A DNA stretch of 64,000 nucleotides from Terriglobia bacterium (GTDB lineage: Bacteria > Acidobacteriota > Terriglobia > Terriglobales > Acidobacteriaceae). This document shows, piece after piece, positions 34,703 to 47,500 of this stretch. The position numbers and the translations under genes are program-made. How positions within the stretch are numbered: the stretch's first letter is position 1; each line of letters starts with the position of its first letter. The notes under the pieces were generated by a model. It searched no databases. It saw only the letters and a list, made by a program, of their open reading frames with translations, and had not been told where the DNA came from. The stretch is taken from assembly GCA_032252755.1 (NCBI GenBank), contig JAVUPY010000025.1, forward strand, positions 186,001 to 250,000. Reading direction: 5' to 3'.

Positions 34703-36271
34703 TTACTTAGCCAATTCTGTGGCGGCAGATGGAGCCTTCGACGGTTTCCAGTGATTGCCCGGCCGGGCGACGTCGTACATCTGCTCCGCAATCCGCGTTT
34801 CCAAGCCTCCCTTGTACAAATCAAAGTGCGTGCGTCCCGGAAGATACGTGAACTTGGCGCTGTAGCCGAGACCGGCGATCCGCTTCTGCAGAAGGTGAAT
34901 GGCACCGTCAAGGTAAAACGTGTCAGCGGTGCCGACGATGATGTGGATTTTGTTTTTCAGTTCCGGCGCCAGTTGCTTCGAGTTATCGGCAAGGATGCGG
35001 GCGATATCGTAATGCTTTAGCCAGTAGTCGGCGACGTTGTGATGTATCTCGCCGGTCGAACGGTCGAACATGGGCTCAGGCCGCCCGTCCTTTCCGCGCG
35101 GGCTGAAGACCCAGTCAAACGACGAGATCTGTCCGCCATAAGCACCAAGAACCGCTTCTTCCTTCGAGTATTGCTCGAAGCTTTCGACCTCTTTGCCATC
35201 CATGCGGACGAGCGGCGTGGACGTGCCATCGGGACGGGTATAGACGTTAGAGTCTTTCGTCAGATCGATGTTGGTGAAATCGCGAAAATCGACGGGGTCG
35301 GGTGAAGTCGACCAGGTTCCGCCAAAGACTTTCGGGTATGCGACCTGCATCCACATCGTCGCCCAGCCGCCGGAAGAGTGGCCAGTGAGGAAGCGTCCGC
35401 TTGGGCGGGCGTCCATCCGATATTTGTGCTCGAGGTATGGGATCAGTTCGGTGGTGAGCGCGTGGCCCCATGGGCCATTGTTCACGGAGTCTGCGAACTC
35501 GTGCGTGCCACCGGGGCAGGATTCATCGAGAAGCACATAGATCATTGGCGGCAATTCGCCATCCGCCATTTCTTTCGGGAGGCTTTCGCCGAATTCCTTT
35601 GCCAGGTAGTTGATGTTTGCGCCGAACCCATGAGTCAGGTAAACGGTGGGATAGCGCCCCTTAGAGGTTGCGTACTTGGGTGGGAGTACCACGATGCCGC
35701 GCATGTGAATCGGCCGCCCCCAGAACTTAGTAAGCGAGGGGCTGACGAAATCGATCATCTCGTCACCCTTCGGGAGATCAATGGCGGCCATCTGTGGAAC
35801 GTGCAGGCTGAGCTTCAGATCGACCGGGCCTGCTTGGGCAGGATTCAGCGCCTTGAGTTGTACTACGGCGCTGCGAAGATCGGCATCGGTGAAGAGGTTG
35901 TAAGCCGCATTGTGATCGACGTCGAGCAGCGCCATCACCTGGTAGTTGCCTGCGGGCACCTTGGCGAAAGCTTCGGGATAGGCGATCTCGTTGGGATCGA
36001 GTTCGACGGTTTCGCCCGGGGCGAGGTGCGGGACTTCGCGGGCGGTGACCCACGTTTTCACGGTTTCCGGCTCGCCGAAATGTTGGCCGATAACCTGTCT
36101 CGGCATCGGGTCATTTGTCATGAATACGATCAAGCGGCCAGAAGTTGCCGACGAACTTAGCGCCGGATCGAGCGAGACCTCGAAGCGCAGCGGCCCAGAG
36201 GTTTGGGCCAGCAGATTGACGGAAAATAGAAGAGAGAGAATTACGCTGAGGCGGCGCAGGCGTCTGGACAT
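34703..36271 (-). CDS. Secreted esterase of the alpha/beta-hydrolase (Esterase D-like) type
   Basis: The ATG at 36271 opens a signal peptide (basic MSRRLRRL, hydrophobic 9-22), giving 522 residues. The frame is open further up, but that part overlaps the family B repeat region. An N-terminal beta domain (about 25-190) precedes the hydrolase domain. The nucleophile elbow is GHSSGG, typical of Esterase D-like enzymes such as enterochelin esterase relatives. The C-terminal His lies in PGRTHFDLY. The substrate is unknown. Confidence 0.85.
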   Translation of the reverse strand: MSRRLRRLSVILSLLFSVNLLAQTSGPLRFEVSLDPALSSSATSGRLIVFMTNDPMPRQVIGQHFGEPETVKTWVTAREVPHLAPGETVELDPNEIAYPEAFAKVPAGNYQVMALLDVDHNAAYNLFTDADLRSAVVQLKALNPAQAGPVDLKLSLHVPQMAAIDLPKGDEMIDFVSPSLTKFWGRPIHMRGIVVLPPKYATSKGRYPTVYLTHGFGANINYLAKEFGESLPKEMADGELPPMIYVLLDESCPGGTHEFADSVNNGPWGHALTTELIPYLEHKYRMDARPSGRFLTGHSSGGWATMWMQVAYPKVFGGTWSTSPDPVDFRDFTNIDLTKDSNVYTRPDGTSTPLVRMDGKEVESFEQYSKEEAVLGAYGGQISSFDWVFSPRGKDGRPEPMFDRSTGEIHHNVADYWLKHYDIARILADNSKQLAPELKNKIHIIVGTADTFYLDGAIHLLQKRIAGLGYSAKFTYLPGRTHFDLYKGGLETRIAEQMYDVARPGNHWKPSKAPSAATELAK

Positions 36272-36322
36272 GCGGAAGATAGTAAATGGAAGGCGCCTCG
36301 GAAGGGAATGGCACGGGCCGGA

Positions 36323-36395
36323 GGTGCAAGGTTCAAGGTACAAGGTCCAAGAAAAACTTTAACGACCTGCCCTTGTGCCTTGCGCCTTGTACCTT
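36323..36395. repeat. Dispersed palindrome, family B (copy 2)
   Basis: AAGGTACAAGG (36335-36345) and CCTTGTACCTT (36385-36395) form an 11-base stem, with further CAAGG/CCTTG words on both arms and a loop of about 40 bases. It lies in the divergent gap between the esterase and dienelactone hydrolase genes. Confidence 0.8.
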
Positions 36396-36460
36396 ATCCC
36401 CACGTTTTCAATGTTTGAATCCGGCAACCTGCAATCGCATCTCATTTCGCGGAGGTACGA

Positions 36461-37204
36461 ATGAGGAAACTGATCCTTTGCCTATTCGTTCTTGTGCTCA
36501 GTGGGGCCAGTTTTGCTGCCACGGAGAAGAACGTTTCGTATAAGAGTGGCAATGAAACCGTCAATGCGGTTCTATACACGCCCAACGGGAATGGTCCGTT
36601 TCCGGCGCTGGTTGTAATCCATGAGTGGTGGGGATTGAACGACTGGGTCAAGGAGCAAGCGAGGAAACTGGCGGACCAGGGATATGAGACGCTTGCGATC
36701 GATCTCTATCGTGGCAAAGTAGCGACGACGCCCGAGGAAGCGCACGAGTTGATGCGCGGCGTGCCGGAGGACCGAGCCCAAAGTGACCTGCTGGCAGCCT
36801 ATGACTACCTAGCCTCGCAACCGAACGTAAAAAAGAACAGGATTGGTGCGATTGGTTGGTGCATGGGCGGCGGGTATGCGCTCGATCTCGCTGTACTGCA
36901 GCCGAAACTCGCTGTGGACGTAATCAACTACGGGCACCTCGCAACCGAAGATTCGACCCTCAAGAAGATCAACGCAAAGGTGCTTGGGATATTCGGCGGG
37001 CAGGATCGCGGAATCACGCCGGACTCGGTCCACACGTTCGAGCAACAGATGAGGAAGCTCGGGAAAGTCATTGAAATAAAAATCTATCCCGATGCGGGAC
37101 ACGCGTTTGAGAATCCAAACAATAAAGGCGGGTACAAGCCGGAAGACGCTAAGGACGCGTGGAACCGTACGCTGAAATTCTTAAACGAAAACTTGAAGTC
37201 ATGA
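36461..37204 (+). CDS. Dienelactone hydrolase family protein, secreted
   Basis: GGAGG lies five bases before the ATG. The 247 residues open with a signal peptide (hydrophobic 4-18). The catalytic Cys is in GWCMGGGYA, as in dienelactone hydrolase; the triad Asp is likely in FGGQDRG and the His in DAGHAFENP. Most family members are cytoplasmic; export suggests use of outside substrates. It is not linked by sequence to the hut genes that follow. Confidence 0.9.
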   Translation: MRKLILCLFVLVLSGASFAATEKNVSYKSGNETVNAVLYTPNGNGPFPALVVIHEWWGLNDWVKEQARKLADQGYETLAIDLYRGKVATTPEEAHELMRGVPEDRAQSDLLAAYDYLASQPNVKKNRIGAIGWCMGGGYALDLAVLQPKLAVDVINYGHLATEDSTLKKINAKVLGIFGGQDRGITPDSVHTFEQQMRKLGKVIEIKIYPDAGHAFENPNNKGGYKPEDAKDAWNRTLKFLNENLKS

Positions 37205-37379
37205 AGTGGGCCGCCGAGGACTGGACGCTGATCGAAGAAGGCTTGAGCCAGCGTCCCATGTTCCAGCGTTGTTTGGAGTTGTACCTGGAGTGAGAGTTGT
37301 TGGCGTTGCTCCCGCAGTTTGCTTCCGCTCTCCCAAAACAATAAGATTCTCGGTTAAATAATTCCTTTAGAGGCGCACT

Positions 37380-39056
<1,677 letters not shown>

Positions 39057-39103
39057 TCCCGTTTTGGGTATGGTGGCAAAGTCTCCACTCGTGATGACAA
39101 ATC

Positions 39104-40390
39104 ATGAAACCTACAGCACAGAAGATCGCCGCTCCCGTCCTCCTTCACAGCATCGCGCAACTAGTGACGCTGCAACTGCCCGCGTATTTTGGGCCGCGGC
39201 GAGGCAAAGCGCTCGGCGAGATTGGTCTTATACGCGACGGCGCGGTGCTCATCAGCGGCGGGAAAATTGCCTCTGTGGGAACAACCCGCGAGATGCATCG
39301 CGACGCCTGGCTCAAGAAGCACAGTAAGGAAGTCGTTGAAGTCGATTGCCGGGGCAAGATAGTGATCCCCGGTTTTGTCGATTCGCACACGCATCCCGTA
39401 TTCGTGGCGCCGCGACTGGTTGATTTTGAGAAACGCATCGAGGGCGCGACATACGCGGAGATCGCGGAAGCGGGCGGCGGGATTCGCTCCAGTATTGAAG
39501 GGGTAAGGAGCGCATCAAAAAAGGAATTGTGCAAAAAGGTGCTCGACGCATTTCGCGAGATGGCCGCCTATGGGACCACGACGATTGAGGCGAAGTCCGG
39601 ATACGGGCTCAGTCACGAGTCGGAGATCAAGTCACTGGAAGCGATACACGATGCCGCAAAGCAGTGGCCGGGAACTGTGGTTTCCACGTTTCTGGGGGCG
39701 CACGTGCCCCCGCCCGAGCATAAAGCAGATCCGGATCGATATGTCGAAGAGCTGATCGAAAAGACAATTCCGGAAGTTGCGAGACGCAAGCTCGCGAAGT
39801 ACGCCGATGTTTTTTGCGAGCACAATGCGTTTACGCTGGCGCAGACGGAGCGAATTCTCGAAGCGGCGGTTAAGCATGGGCTTGAGGTTCGTGCGCATGT
39901 CTGCCAACTTACGAGGTCGGAGCTTGAGCCGTTCCTGCGGTTCCGGCCGGCATCTTTCGATCACATGGATTTCGTGAGTGACGACGATGTCGCGATCCTG
40001 GCGAAGCAGGATACGATTGCGACGTTAGTGCCGGGAGCCAACTACTTTCTTGCCACAGGGCAATACCCGCCGGCGCGGAAGTTGATTGACTCAGGGGTGC
40101 CGGTGGCGCTGGCGACTGACTACAATCCCGGAACTTCGCCAACGGCGAGCATGCCGATGGTGCTCTCGATCGCCTGCACCCAGATGAAGATGACGCCCGC
40201 TGAAACGTTGGCGGCGGCCGGCATCAATGGGGCTTATGCGCTCGGACTGGGTGATCGTAAGGGCAGTATTGAACCCGGTAAAGACGCCGATTTAGCGATC
40301 TTTCAACTCGACGACTACCGCGAGATAGCCTATTGGTTTGGCGCCAATCACTGCGTCGGGACCATGATTTCCGGGCTTTGGAGCGATTAA
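39104..40390 (+). CDS. hutI: Imidazolonepropionase HutI
   Basis: HutI opens the imidazolone ring, the third step of histidine degradation. The 428-residue amidohydrolase has the metal motif DSHTHPVF near residue 90 and the conserved sequence TTTIEAKSGYGL. Later His residues are in CEHNAFTL and RAHVCQL, and ALATDYNPGTSP is a family signature. No strong ribosome binding site is seen, so expression may depend on coupling with hutU, 47 bases upstream. Confidence 0.95.
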   Translation: MKPTAQKIAAPVLLHSIAQLVTLQLPAYFGPRRGKALGEIGLIRDGAVLISGGKIASVGTTREMHRDAWLKKHSKEVVEVDCRGKIVIPGFVDSHTHPVFVAPRLVDFEKRIEGATYAEIAEAGGGIRSSIEGVRSASKKELCKKVLDAFREMAAYGTTTIEAKSGYGLSHESEIKSLEAIHDAAKQWPGTVVSTFLGAHVPPPEHKADPDRYVEELIEKTIPEVARRKLAKYADVFCEHNAFTLAQTERILEAAVKHGLEVRAHVCQLTRSELEPFLRFRPASFDHMDFVSDDDVAILAKQDTIATLVPGANYFLATGQYPPARKLIDSGVPVALATDYNPGTSPTASMPMVLSIACTQMKMTPAETLAAAGINGAYALGLGDRKGSIEPGKDADLAIFQLDDYREIAYWFGANHCVGTMISGLWSD

Positions 40391-40619
40391 CAGGCTACTG
40401 CAAAAGCTCTGGTGTGCATCCCACTGACGGAAACGGCTCAAGCCACGGAACTTCGCGCTCGCGACTAACGTATTGCGTTTCAGGCCGTCCAACCGGAGAC
40501 CCTTGTGTGCATGCGCACCGCGTCACTTGGGACGGCATAGAGCACTCGCCCACTTTCTGGGTTGAGCAAATCCTCGCGAGGAAGCAGGGCACGAAAGACC
40601 TTCTGGATTCTAAAAAAAC

Positions 40620-43250
40620 ATGAAAAAGACGATTGTGTGTTTCCTGGTTGTCCTTGGGCTGGCGGCGGTTGGCCAGGCCCAGCGTCTGCCGCATACGGCA
40701 GTCCCCAATTCCTACAAGCTCACTTTTTCGCCGGACTTCACAAACGATACGTTTGGCGGTGATGAAATCATCCAGGTGAATGTTCCTCAACCGATGTCGA
40801 AAATTGTTCTGAATGCCGCCGAAATCAAGTTCGAGGACGTAACGATTGATGCCGGAGGAAAATCGCAGAAGGCGACTGTCACGACCGATGAGAAGAACGA
40901 AATGGCGACGCTCACGGTTCCGAAGGAGATTCCCGCGGGCGCTGCGACCATTCATATCAAGTACACCGGAATCCTGAACAACAAACTCCGTGGGTTTTAC
41001 CTCAGCAAGTCAGGCGGGCGGAAGTACGCGGTGACGCAATTCGAAGCGACGGACGCGAGGCGCGCTTTCCCGTCCTGGGACGAACCGGATTACAAGGCTA
41101 CGTTCGACATCACGATCATCGCTCCCAAGGAAGATACGGCGATCTCGAACGGCAAAATGATATCGGATACGCCGGGGCCGGGCGCAAATTCGCACACCAT
41201 GAAGTTTGCGCAGACGCCTAAGCTCTCCAGCTATCTGGTTGCCATGCTCGTGGGCGAGTGGAAGTGCATTTCGGACCAGGAAGATGGGATTCCGCTGCGG
41301 GTATGTTCTGTTCCGGGCAAGGAACAGATGGGTGCCTTCGCCATGGAAGCGACCAAGCACATCCTGCACTATTACGACCAGTACTTCGCGATCAAGTATC
41401 CGTTCCACAAACTGGACCAGATTGCGGTCCCCGATTTTGAAGCGGGCGCAATGGAAAATGCAGGCGCGATCACCTACCGGGAGTCGCTGTTGCTGGCCGA
41501 TCCCAAGACGGTGTCTGAGGACCAGAAGATCAACATCGCAGGTGTGATCGCCCACGAAATGGCGCACCAGTGGTTCGGCGACTTGGTGACCATGAAGTGG
41601 TGGGATGACATCTGGCTGAACGAGGGCTTCGCAACGTGGATGACCGCCAAGCCGCTGGAAGCGTGGAAGCCGGAGTGGAAGCAGAACGAACAAGTAGTGG
41701 CGGAAGCAAACAGTGCGATGAACGGCGACTCTGTCGTCGCGACGCGCCCAATCCACCAGGAAGCGGAGACACCGGCGCAGATCAACGCGCTCTTCGATGG
41801 AATTGCATACGGAAAGTCCGCTGCCGTATTGCGCATGGTCGAATCGTATCTCGGGCCGGCAACATTCCGCGCTGGCGTGAATCGCTACCTGGAGCAGCAT
41901 CAATACGGCAATGCGACGGCGCAGGATTTCTGGAATACGCAAGCGGCAGTCTCAAAGAAACCAGCGGACAAGATCATGGAAAGCTTCGTGATGCAACCCG
42001 GCGTTCCTTTCGTCGATGCTTCGGTGAAGCAGGCGAATGGTAAGACGGAAGTCACGCTTTCACAGAAGCGCTACTACTACGATCCGAACCTGTTTGCGAA
42101 GGGTGGGAACGAGACCTGGACCATCCCGGTGTGCCTGGAAGGATTAAATACCGGCTCGAAGCCCGGCGGCATGCAATGCGAACTGCTCAGTTCCAAGCAG
42201 CAGACATTCACCTTGTCCAACAGCAGCACTCGGATTTTCCCTGACGCGGGCGGCGCGGGTTACTACCGCTACGGCTTCGACGCACAGGCAGTGAAAGGGA
42301 CATCGCTCGAGACGGAACTCAAACCCGAAGAGCGCATTTCGCTGGTCGCAGACGATTGGGCGCTGGTGCGTGCGGGACGGCACACCGTGCCGCAATTCCT
42401 CTCCCTTGTCGATAGTCTGAAGGGTGACCGGAACACTTTCGTGCTTTCCGAGATCATTCGACCGGTACAGTACATCGGGCGCCATTTGATCAGCCAGAAT
42501 GACCGGCCGGAATTTCAGAAATGGGTTCGCGGCTACTTCAAACCTGTGCTGAACGATATCGGGATGCTGCCGAAGCCGGGAGAATCGGATTCAGTTGCCG
42601 CATTGAGGCCAAGGCTGTACGGGATACTCGGCGGTCGGACCGGTGAGGATCCGGAGATTATTGCTGAGTGCCAGAAACTGACGCAGGAGTACATGAAAGA
42701 CCCGACGAGCGTTTCGCCAAATCTTTCGGGAGTTGCCATAGAGGTAGCGGCGCTGCATGGGAACGCGGACCTGTATGACCAGTTCATGGCGAAGCTGAAA
42801 GAGGCGAAGACGCCGCAGGAGTATTACAAGTACTTCTACGCGCTAGCCGATTTCCAGCAGCCGCAATTGTTGGAGAGGACGCTTGAGTTTGCTTTGTCGC
42901 CCGCGGTGCGCAACCAGGACTTGTATATCATTCCGATGGTGATGGAGAACCATGCGGGCGGCGACCTGGCATGGAACTTCGTCAAGACGCACTGGAATGA
43001 CCTGGCGAAGAAAGCTGGGGGCGGGATAGAGGGAGCAGCTCCGGTTGCCTTCGGCGGAACGGGGAGTTTCTGCGATGCTCAGAAACGAGACGACGTGAAA
43101 AATTTCTACGATGCGCACCCGATTCCAGGGGCGGAGCGACAGTTCAAGGGCATTCAGGAATCCATCAACTACTGTATCGAACTGAAGCAGCGGCAAGAGC
43201 AACCGCTGGCCGAATGGCTTCAGAAGAACACCGTAGCCGAATCGCGGTAG
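40620..43250 (+). CDS. M1 family aminopeptidase, secreted
   Basis: The 876 residues begin with a signal peptide (MKKTIVCFLVVLGLAAVGQA). The M1 exopeptidase motif is GAMEN, and the zinc site is HEMAHQWFGD, with the third ligand Glu 19 residues later in NEGFATW. The C-terminal half is the helical ERAP1-like domain of the family. It clips N-terminal residues from peptides in the periplasm or outside. A terminator follows. It stands alone, behind hutI by about 230 bases that hold no gene. Confidence 0.95.
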   Translation: MKKTIVCFLVVLGLAAVGQAQRLPHTAVPNSYKLTFSPDFTNDTFGGDEIIQVNVPQPMSKIVLNAAEIKFEDVTIDAGGKSQKATVTTDEKNEMATLTVPKEIPAGAATIHIKYTGILNNKLRGFYLSKSGGRKYAVTQFEATDARRAFPSWDEPDYKATFDITIIAPKEDTAISNGKMISDTPGPGANSHTMKFAQTPKLSSYLVAMLVGEWKCISDQEDGIPLRVCSVPGKEQMGAFAMEATKHILHYYDQYFAIKYPFHKLDQIAVPDFEAGAMENAGAITYRESLLLADPKTVSEDQKINIAGVIAHEMAHQWFGDLVTMKWWDDIWLNEGFATWMTAKPLEAWKPEWKQNEQVVAEANSAMNGDSVVATRPIHQEAETPAQINALFDGIAYGKSAAVLRMVESYLGPATFRAGVNRYLEQHQYGNATAQDFWNTQAAVSKKPADKIMESFVMQPGVPFVDASVKQANGKTEVTLSQKRYYYDPNLFAKGGNETWTIPVCLEGLNTGSKPGGMQCELLSSKQQTFTLSNSSTRIFPDAGGAGYYRYGFDAQAVKGTSLETELKPEERISLVADDWALVRAGRHTVPQFLSLVDSLKGDRNTFVLSEIIRPVQYIGRHLISQNDRPEFQKWVRGYFKPVLNDIGMLPKPGESDSVAALRPRLYGILGGRTGEDPEIIAECQKLTQEYMKDPTSVSPNLSGVAIEVAALHGNADLYDQFMAKLKEAKTPQEYYKYFYALADFQQPQLLERTLEFALSPAVRNQDLYIIPMVMENHAGGDLAWNFVKTHWNDLAKKAGGGIEGAAPVAFGGTGSFCDAQKRDDVKNFYDAHPIPGAERQFKGIQESINYCIELKQRQEQPLAEWLQKNTVAESR

Positions 43251-43266
43251 GTTCGACGTGCAGCAG

Positions 43267-43294
43267 AGCGGCGGAAAATTCCGCCGCTTTTTTT
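43267..43294 (+). terminator. Rho-independent terminator of the aminopeptidase gene
   Basis: A ten-base stem, AGCGGCGGAA with TTCCGCCGCT (43267-43276 and 43279-43288), is closed by a 2-base loop and followed by a run of T. It begins about 15 bases after the aminopeptidase stop. Confidence 0.93.
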
Positions 43295-43439
43295 CGTCTG
43301 CTTTTGACCAGCTTCAATCCGTAATCAGCCCGCCTTTGATTTCTTGACATTGGCCTTGACACAGCTAATCCTAATTGGTTGATTTATCTTTAGTCGGCGC
43401 TGTGAACATTCATTGTGGCTTTTAAACATCGGAGCACTT

Positions 43440-44525
43440 ATGGCTTTCTCCAAGTTCCTAATGCCGGCCGCGTGCACGATCGCACTTCTTTTTTTCTTTA
43501 GTGCCTGCGATCACGACAAAGGCAAACCTGCGGGGCCGGTCATGTCCGGATTGCCGGTAAAAACTGAGACGGTTCAGACGAAGAAGGTTCCCGAGTATAC
43601 GGAATATATCGCGACCCTGGAAGCACGCGGTTCGGCCATTCTCCAACCTGAAGTTGAGGGGCAGATCACTAAAATCCTCGTGCACTCTGGCCAGCAAGTG
43701 ACCGCCGGACAGCCGCTGATGGTGATAGATCCGAGACTCCAGGAGGCCACGTTGAGGTCGCAGGAAGCGTCGCTAAAGAACAAACAGGCGACGCTGGAAT
43801 ATGATCGTGTGGACCTCGAGCGCAAAAAGAACCTGTACGCCGCCGGAGTGATCCCGAAGCAGGAACTCGACCAGGCGCAGACCGCCTATGACGCGGCCCG
43901 AGCAGATGTGGCCGCAACCGAAGCGACTGTTCGGCAGCAGAGCGTCCAACTGCGCTACCACACGGTTTCCGCACCGGATAACGGGACGATTGGGGATATT
44001 CCGGTTCGAGTTGGCGATCGCGTACAGACTTCGACAGCGCTGACGACCATCGACCACGGTGGTCCGCTTGAGGCCTATATCTCGATTCCTGCCGGGGATG
44101 CCGGACGGGCTAAGATCGGCACGCCGGTGGATGTACTGGTAAATGGCCAGGTTGCGTTGCGCACGAAGGTCTACTTCATATCGCCGCGAGTCGACAACGC
44201 GAACCAACTGCTGCTGATCAAGGCTCCGGTCCCGAACGCCGAAGGTAGGTTCCGGAACTACGAACTCGTGCACGTTCGGGTCATCTGGAACGAGCAGGAC
44301 CGTGTGGTGGTTCCTGTTACGGCGGTTGCGCACCTGGGGAATATGGCGTTCGCATTCCTGGTGCAGAAGACCGATAAGGGTTACGTAGCGAAGCAACAGG
44401 CGATCAATACAAGCGGGATTAGCGGAAACGATTACGTTGTGGTGAGCGGGCTGGAACAGGGAAATCAACTGATAACCACGGGCGTGCAGAATCTTGTCGA
44501 CGGCATGCCGGTGCAACCGGAATAG
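43440..44525 (+). CDS. RND efflux periplasmic adaptor (AcrA-like lipoprotein)
   Basis: The ATG at 43440 has GGAG five bases before it. The signal sequence ends in the lipobox FSAC, so the 361-residue protein should be lipid-anchored. Domains follow the AcrA order: barrel-sandwich halves (PEVEGQITKILVHSGQQVTAGQPL and PDNGTIGDIPVRVGDRV) with a coiled coil between them, then a beta-barrel (about 210-300). It links the RND pump downstream to an outer-membrane channel, which is not encoded here. Confidence 0.93.
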   Translation: MAFSKFLMPAACTIALLFFFSACDHDKGKPAGPVMSGLPVKTETVQTKKVPEYTEYIATLEARGSAILQPEVEGQITKILVHSGQQVTAGQPLMVIDPRLQEATLRSQEASLKNKQATLEYDRVDLERKKNLYAAGVIPKQELDQAQTAYDAARADVAATEATVRQQSVQLRYHTVSAPDNGTIGDIPVRVGDRVQTSTALTTIDHGGPLEAYISIPAGDAGRAKIGTPVDVLVNGQVALRTKVYFISPRVDNANQLLLIKAPVPNAEGRFRNYELVHVRVIWNEQDRVVVPVTAVAHLGNMAFAFLVQKTDKGYVAKQQAINTSGISGNDYVVVSGLEQGNQLITTGVQNLVDGMPVQPE

Positions 44526-44538
44526 CGGAGGACACCCT

Positions 44539-47500
44539 GTGGTTAACTTTTTTATTCGACGACCGGTCTTTGCGACCGTGTGTTCTCTGCTCATCGTGCT
44601 CGCGGGTGCAGTCTCGATTCCAACCTTGCCGATCGCGCAGTTTCCGAGTCTTGCGCCGCCGACGGTGACCGTCAGTTCCTACTACACCGGTGCGAACTCG
44701 CAAACCGTGGAAACGAGCGTCACGACCCTTCTCGAGCGCGCCATCAATGGCGCCGAGGGCATGCGGTACATCAGTTCCAGCAGCGGTAATGACGGATCGA
44801 GCAGTGTAACCGCGGTCTTCGACCTGAATCGGAACCTCGACATCGCAGCCGTGGACGTCAATAACCGTACCTCGACGGTAATGGGTCGCCTTCCGGGTGT
44901 GGTCCAGCAAACGGGAGTCACGATCAACAAGAACTCCGGTTCGTTCGTGATGGTGCTGGGTTTTTACGCCGACAAGGGTCAATACGACACGCTATTCATC
45001 AGCAACTATCTCGATATCTATGTGCGTGATGCCCTGAAGCGCGTAAAGGGCGTCGGCGATGTGATGATTTTTGGCGAACGAAAATATGCAATGCGGATCT
45101 GGCTCGACCCGGCAAAGCTCGCCCAGAGAGGTCTGACTGCGGATGACGTCGTCAATGCGCTTCGCGCCCAGAATTTGCAAGTCGCGGCGGGACAGGTAGG
45201 ACAGCCACCGGCACTACCGAACCAGGAATATCAGATCAGCGTCCGGGCAATCGGCCGTCTTACGACACCCGAACAGTTCGGCGCCGTTGTCGTGAAACGG
45301 GCGGTGGATGGTTCCATAATTCAGCTTCGTGACGTGGGCCGCACCGAATTGGGTGCCGAAAGCTATGGCACACAGCTGCGGTTCAACGGCCACGATGCCA
45401 TGGGCATCGGTATACAGCAGCTTTCCACGGCCAACGCGCTGGAGGTTTCGAGAGGCGTAGTTAGTGAACTGCAGCGGCTGCAGAAGAGTTTTCCGCCGGG
45501 ACTCAAGTATGCGGTCGGATTCGACGTCACGGCCGCCGTGGATCAGTCGATCAAGGAAGTTCTCAAGACACTGGCGGAAGCGATCATCATCGTGATCCTC
45601 GTGATCTTCATCTTTCTGCAGACAACGAGGAGTACGTTAATCCCAGCGATCACGATCCCGGTGTCATTGGTCGGCACGTTCATGTTCGCGAAACTGTTTG
45701 GCTTCTCGATCAACACGTTGACACTGTTTGGAATAACCCTGGCTACGGGTCTTGTCGTTGACGATGCGATCGTTGTGATCGAGAACGTGGAGCGGCACAT
45801 ACAGGAGGGAGAGCACGACGCCACCAAGGCGACTCAGGTTGCGATGGGGGAGGTCACCAGCGCGGTTGTCGCGACGTCTCTCGTGCTGATCGCCGTGTTC
45901 GTTCCTGTCGGTCTGTTCCCGGGCACCACGGGCCGCATGTACCAGCAGTTCGCGCTGACCATCGCATTTTCCATCGCGCTTTCCGCGTTCAACGCTTTGA
46001 CACTGTCTCCTGCACTGGCGGCATTGCTGCTGAAAAAGGAACACCGTGCTCCGAATGCGATGTTCAGAGCGTTTAACCGTGGACTTGCGGCAGTGACCGC
46101 GTGGTACATCTCAACCCTGCCAAAATTGGAGAGGGCGCGATACGCGGTTTTGGCGGTGTTCCTGGTGCTGTTCGGGGCCACCTATTGGGTCTACCGAAGT
46201 GTTCCCACCAGCTTCGTTCCCAATGAGGACTCGGGTTATTTCATGGTGGTGGTGCAAGCGCCCGAGGGAGCCTCTCTGCAGTACACGAGAGAAGTATGCG
46301 ATCGCGCTTCGCAGATACTCGCTCAAAACAAAGACATAATCGCGATCTTCTCAGTTCCAGGTTTCAGTTTCGGGGGAGCGGCTCCAAATCACGGAATCAT
46401 CTTTATTAACCTCAAAGATATTCGAGAACGCGAGGGCAAAGGGCATTCGCTGGAAGCGATTGTGAACAGCCTGCGTGGACCGCTGGGATCGATTAAGGAG
46501 GCGTTCGTCATTCCGTTCATCCCGGCTCCTATTGAGGGATTGAGCGAATTCGGTGGTTTCCAGTTCGAACTTCAGCAGACAGGCGCGGGGAGTTTGGAAA
46601 ATCTAGAAGGGGTGATGCGCAAGTTCGTGGGCGAAGCGGCGAAACAACCTGCGATTCAGCCTCAATCGCTTTTCGCGACCTACAGCGCGCGCACACCGCA
46701 GTTCCTGATCGAAATCGATCGCGAAAAGGCAGAATCGCTGGGAGTTTCGTTCACAGAAATTGCGAACGCCCTGGAAGTATTCATGGGTTCGGTGTACGTA
46801 AACGATTTCGATTACGACAACCGTGCGTATCGTGTCTACGTGCAAGCCGAAAGCGAATTCCGCGAGTCTCCGCGCGACTTGCGCGAGTACTATGTGCGTG
46901 CCAGCACCGGCCAGATGATTCCGCTGGATAACCTGGTGAAAGTGCAGGAGACCACCACCGCAAGCGTCATCAGCCACTACGACCTGTTCCGCTCTGCGGA
47001 GATCGACGGCAGCGCCGCACCGGGATTTAGCTCGGGACAAGCGTTGGACGCGATGGAGCAGACAGCTGCTCGGGCATTGCCACCCGGGTATTCGTTCTCG
47101 TGGACTGGCCTGTCGCTGGAAGAACGGCAGTCGGGCGGGACGACCATCCTTCTTTTCGGTCTCGGCTTGTTGGTCGTGTATCTGACCCTTTCTGCACAGT
47201 ATGAGAGCTTCGTGCTGCCGTTCATCATTTTGCTATCGGTTCCCTTGGCAGTGTTGGGCGCGCTTTCGGCGCAGTGGATACGCGGACTTCAAAACGATGT
47301 CTACTGCCAGGTAGGGCTGGTGATGCTGATTGGTCTCGCGAGCAAAAACGCCATTCTCATTGTCGAATTCGCCGAACAGTTACAGCATAGAGGACTGCCG
47401 CTCTTCGAGTCAGCGGTCGAGGCCGCGCGCCTGCGCCTGCGGCCCATCCTGATGACCTCTGTGGCATTCATTCTCGGTGTTCTGCCGCTGGTATTTGCGA

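Noticed and set aside
37201-37293. A 30-codon frame overlapping the dienelactone hydrolase stop by four bases
   Set aside because: The ATGA overlap is suggestive, but the peptide has no signal or motif and could arise by chance. I left it out of the annotation.
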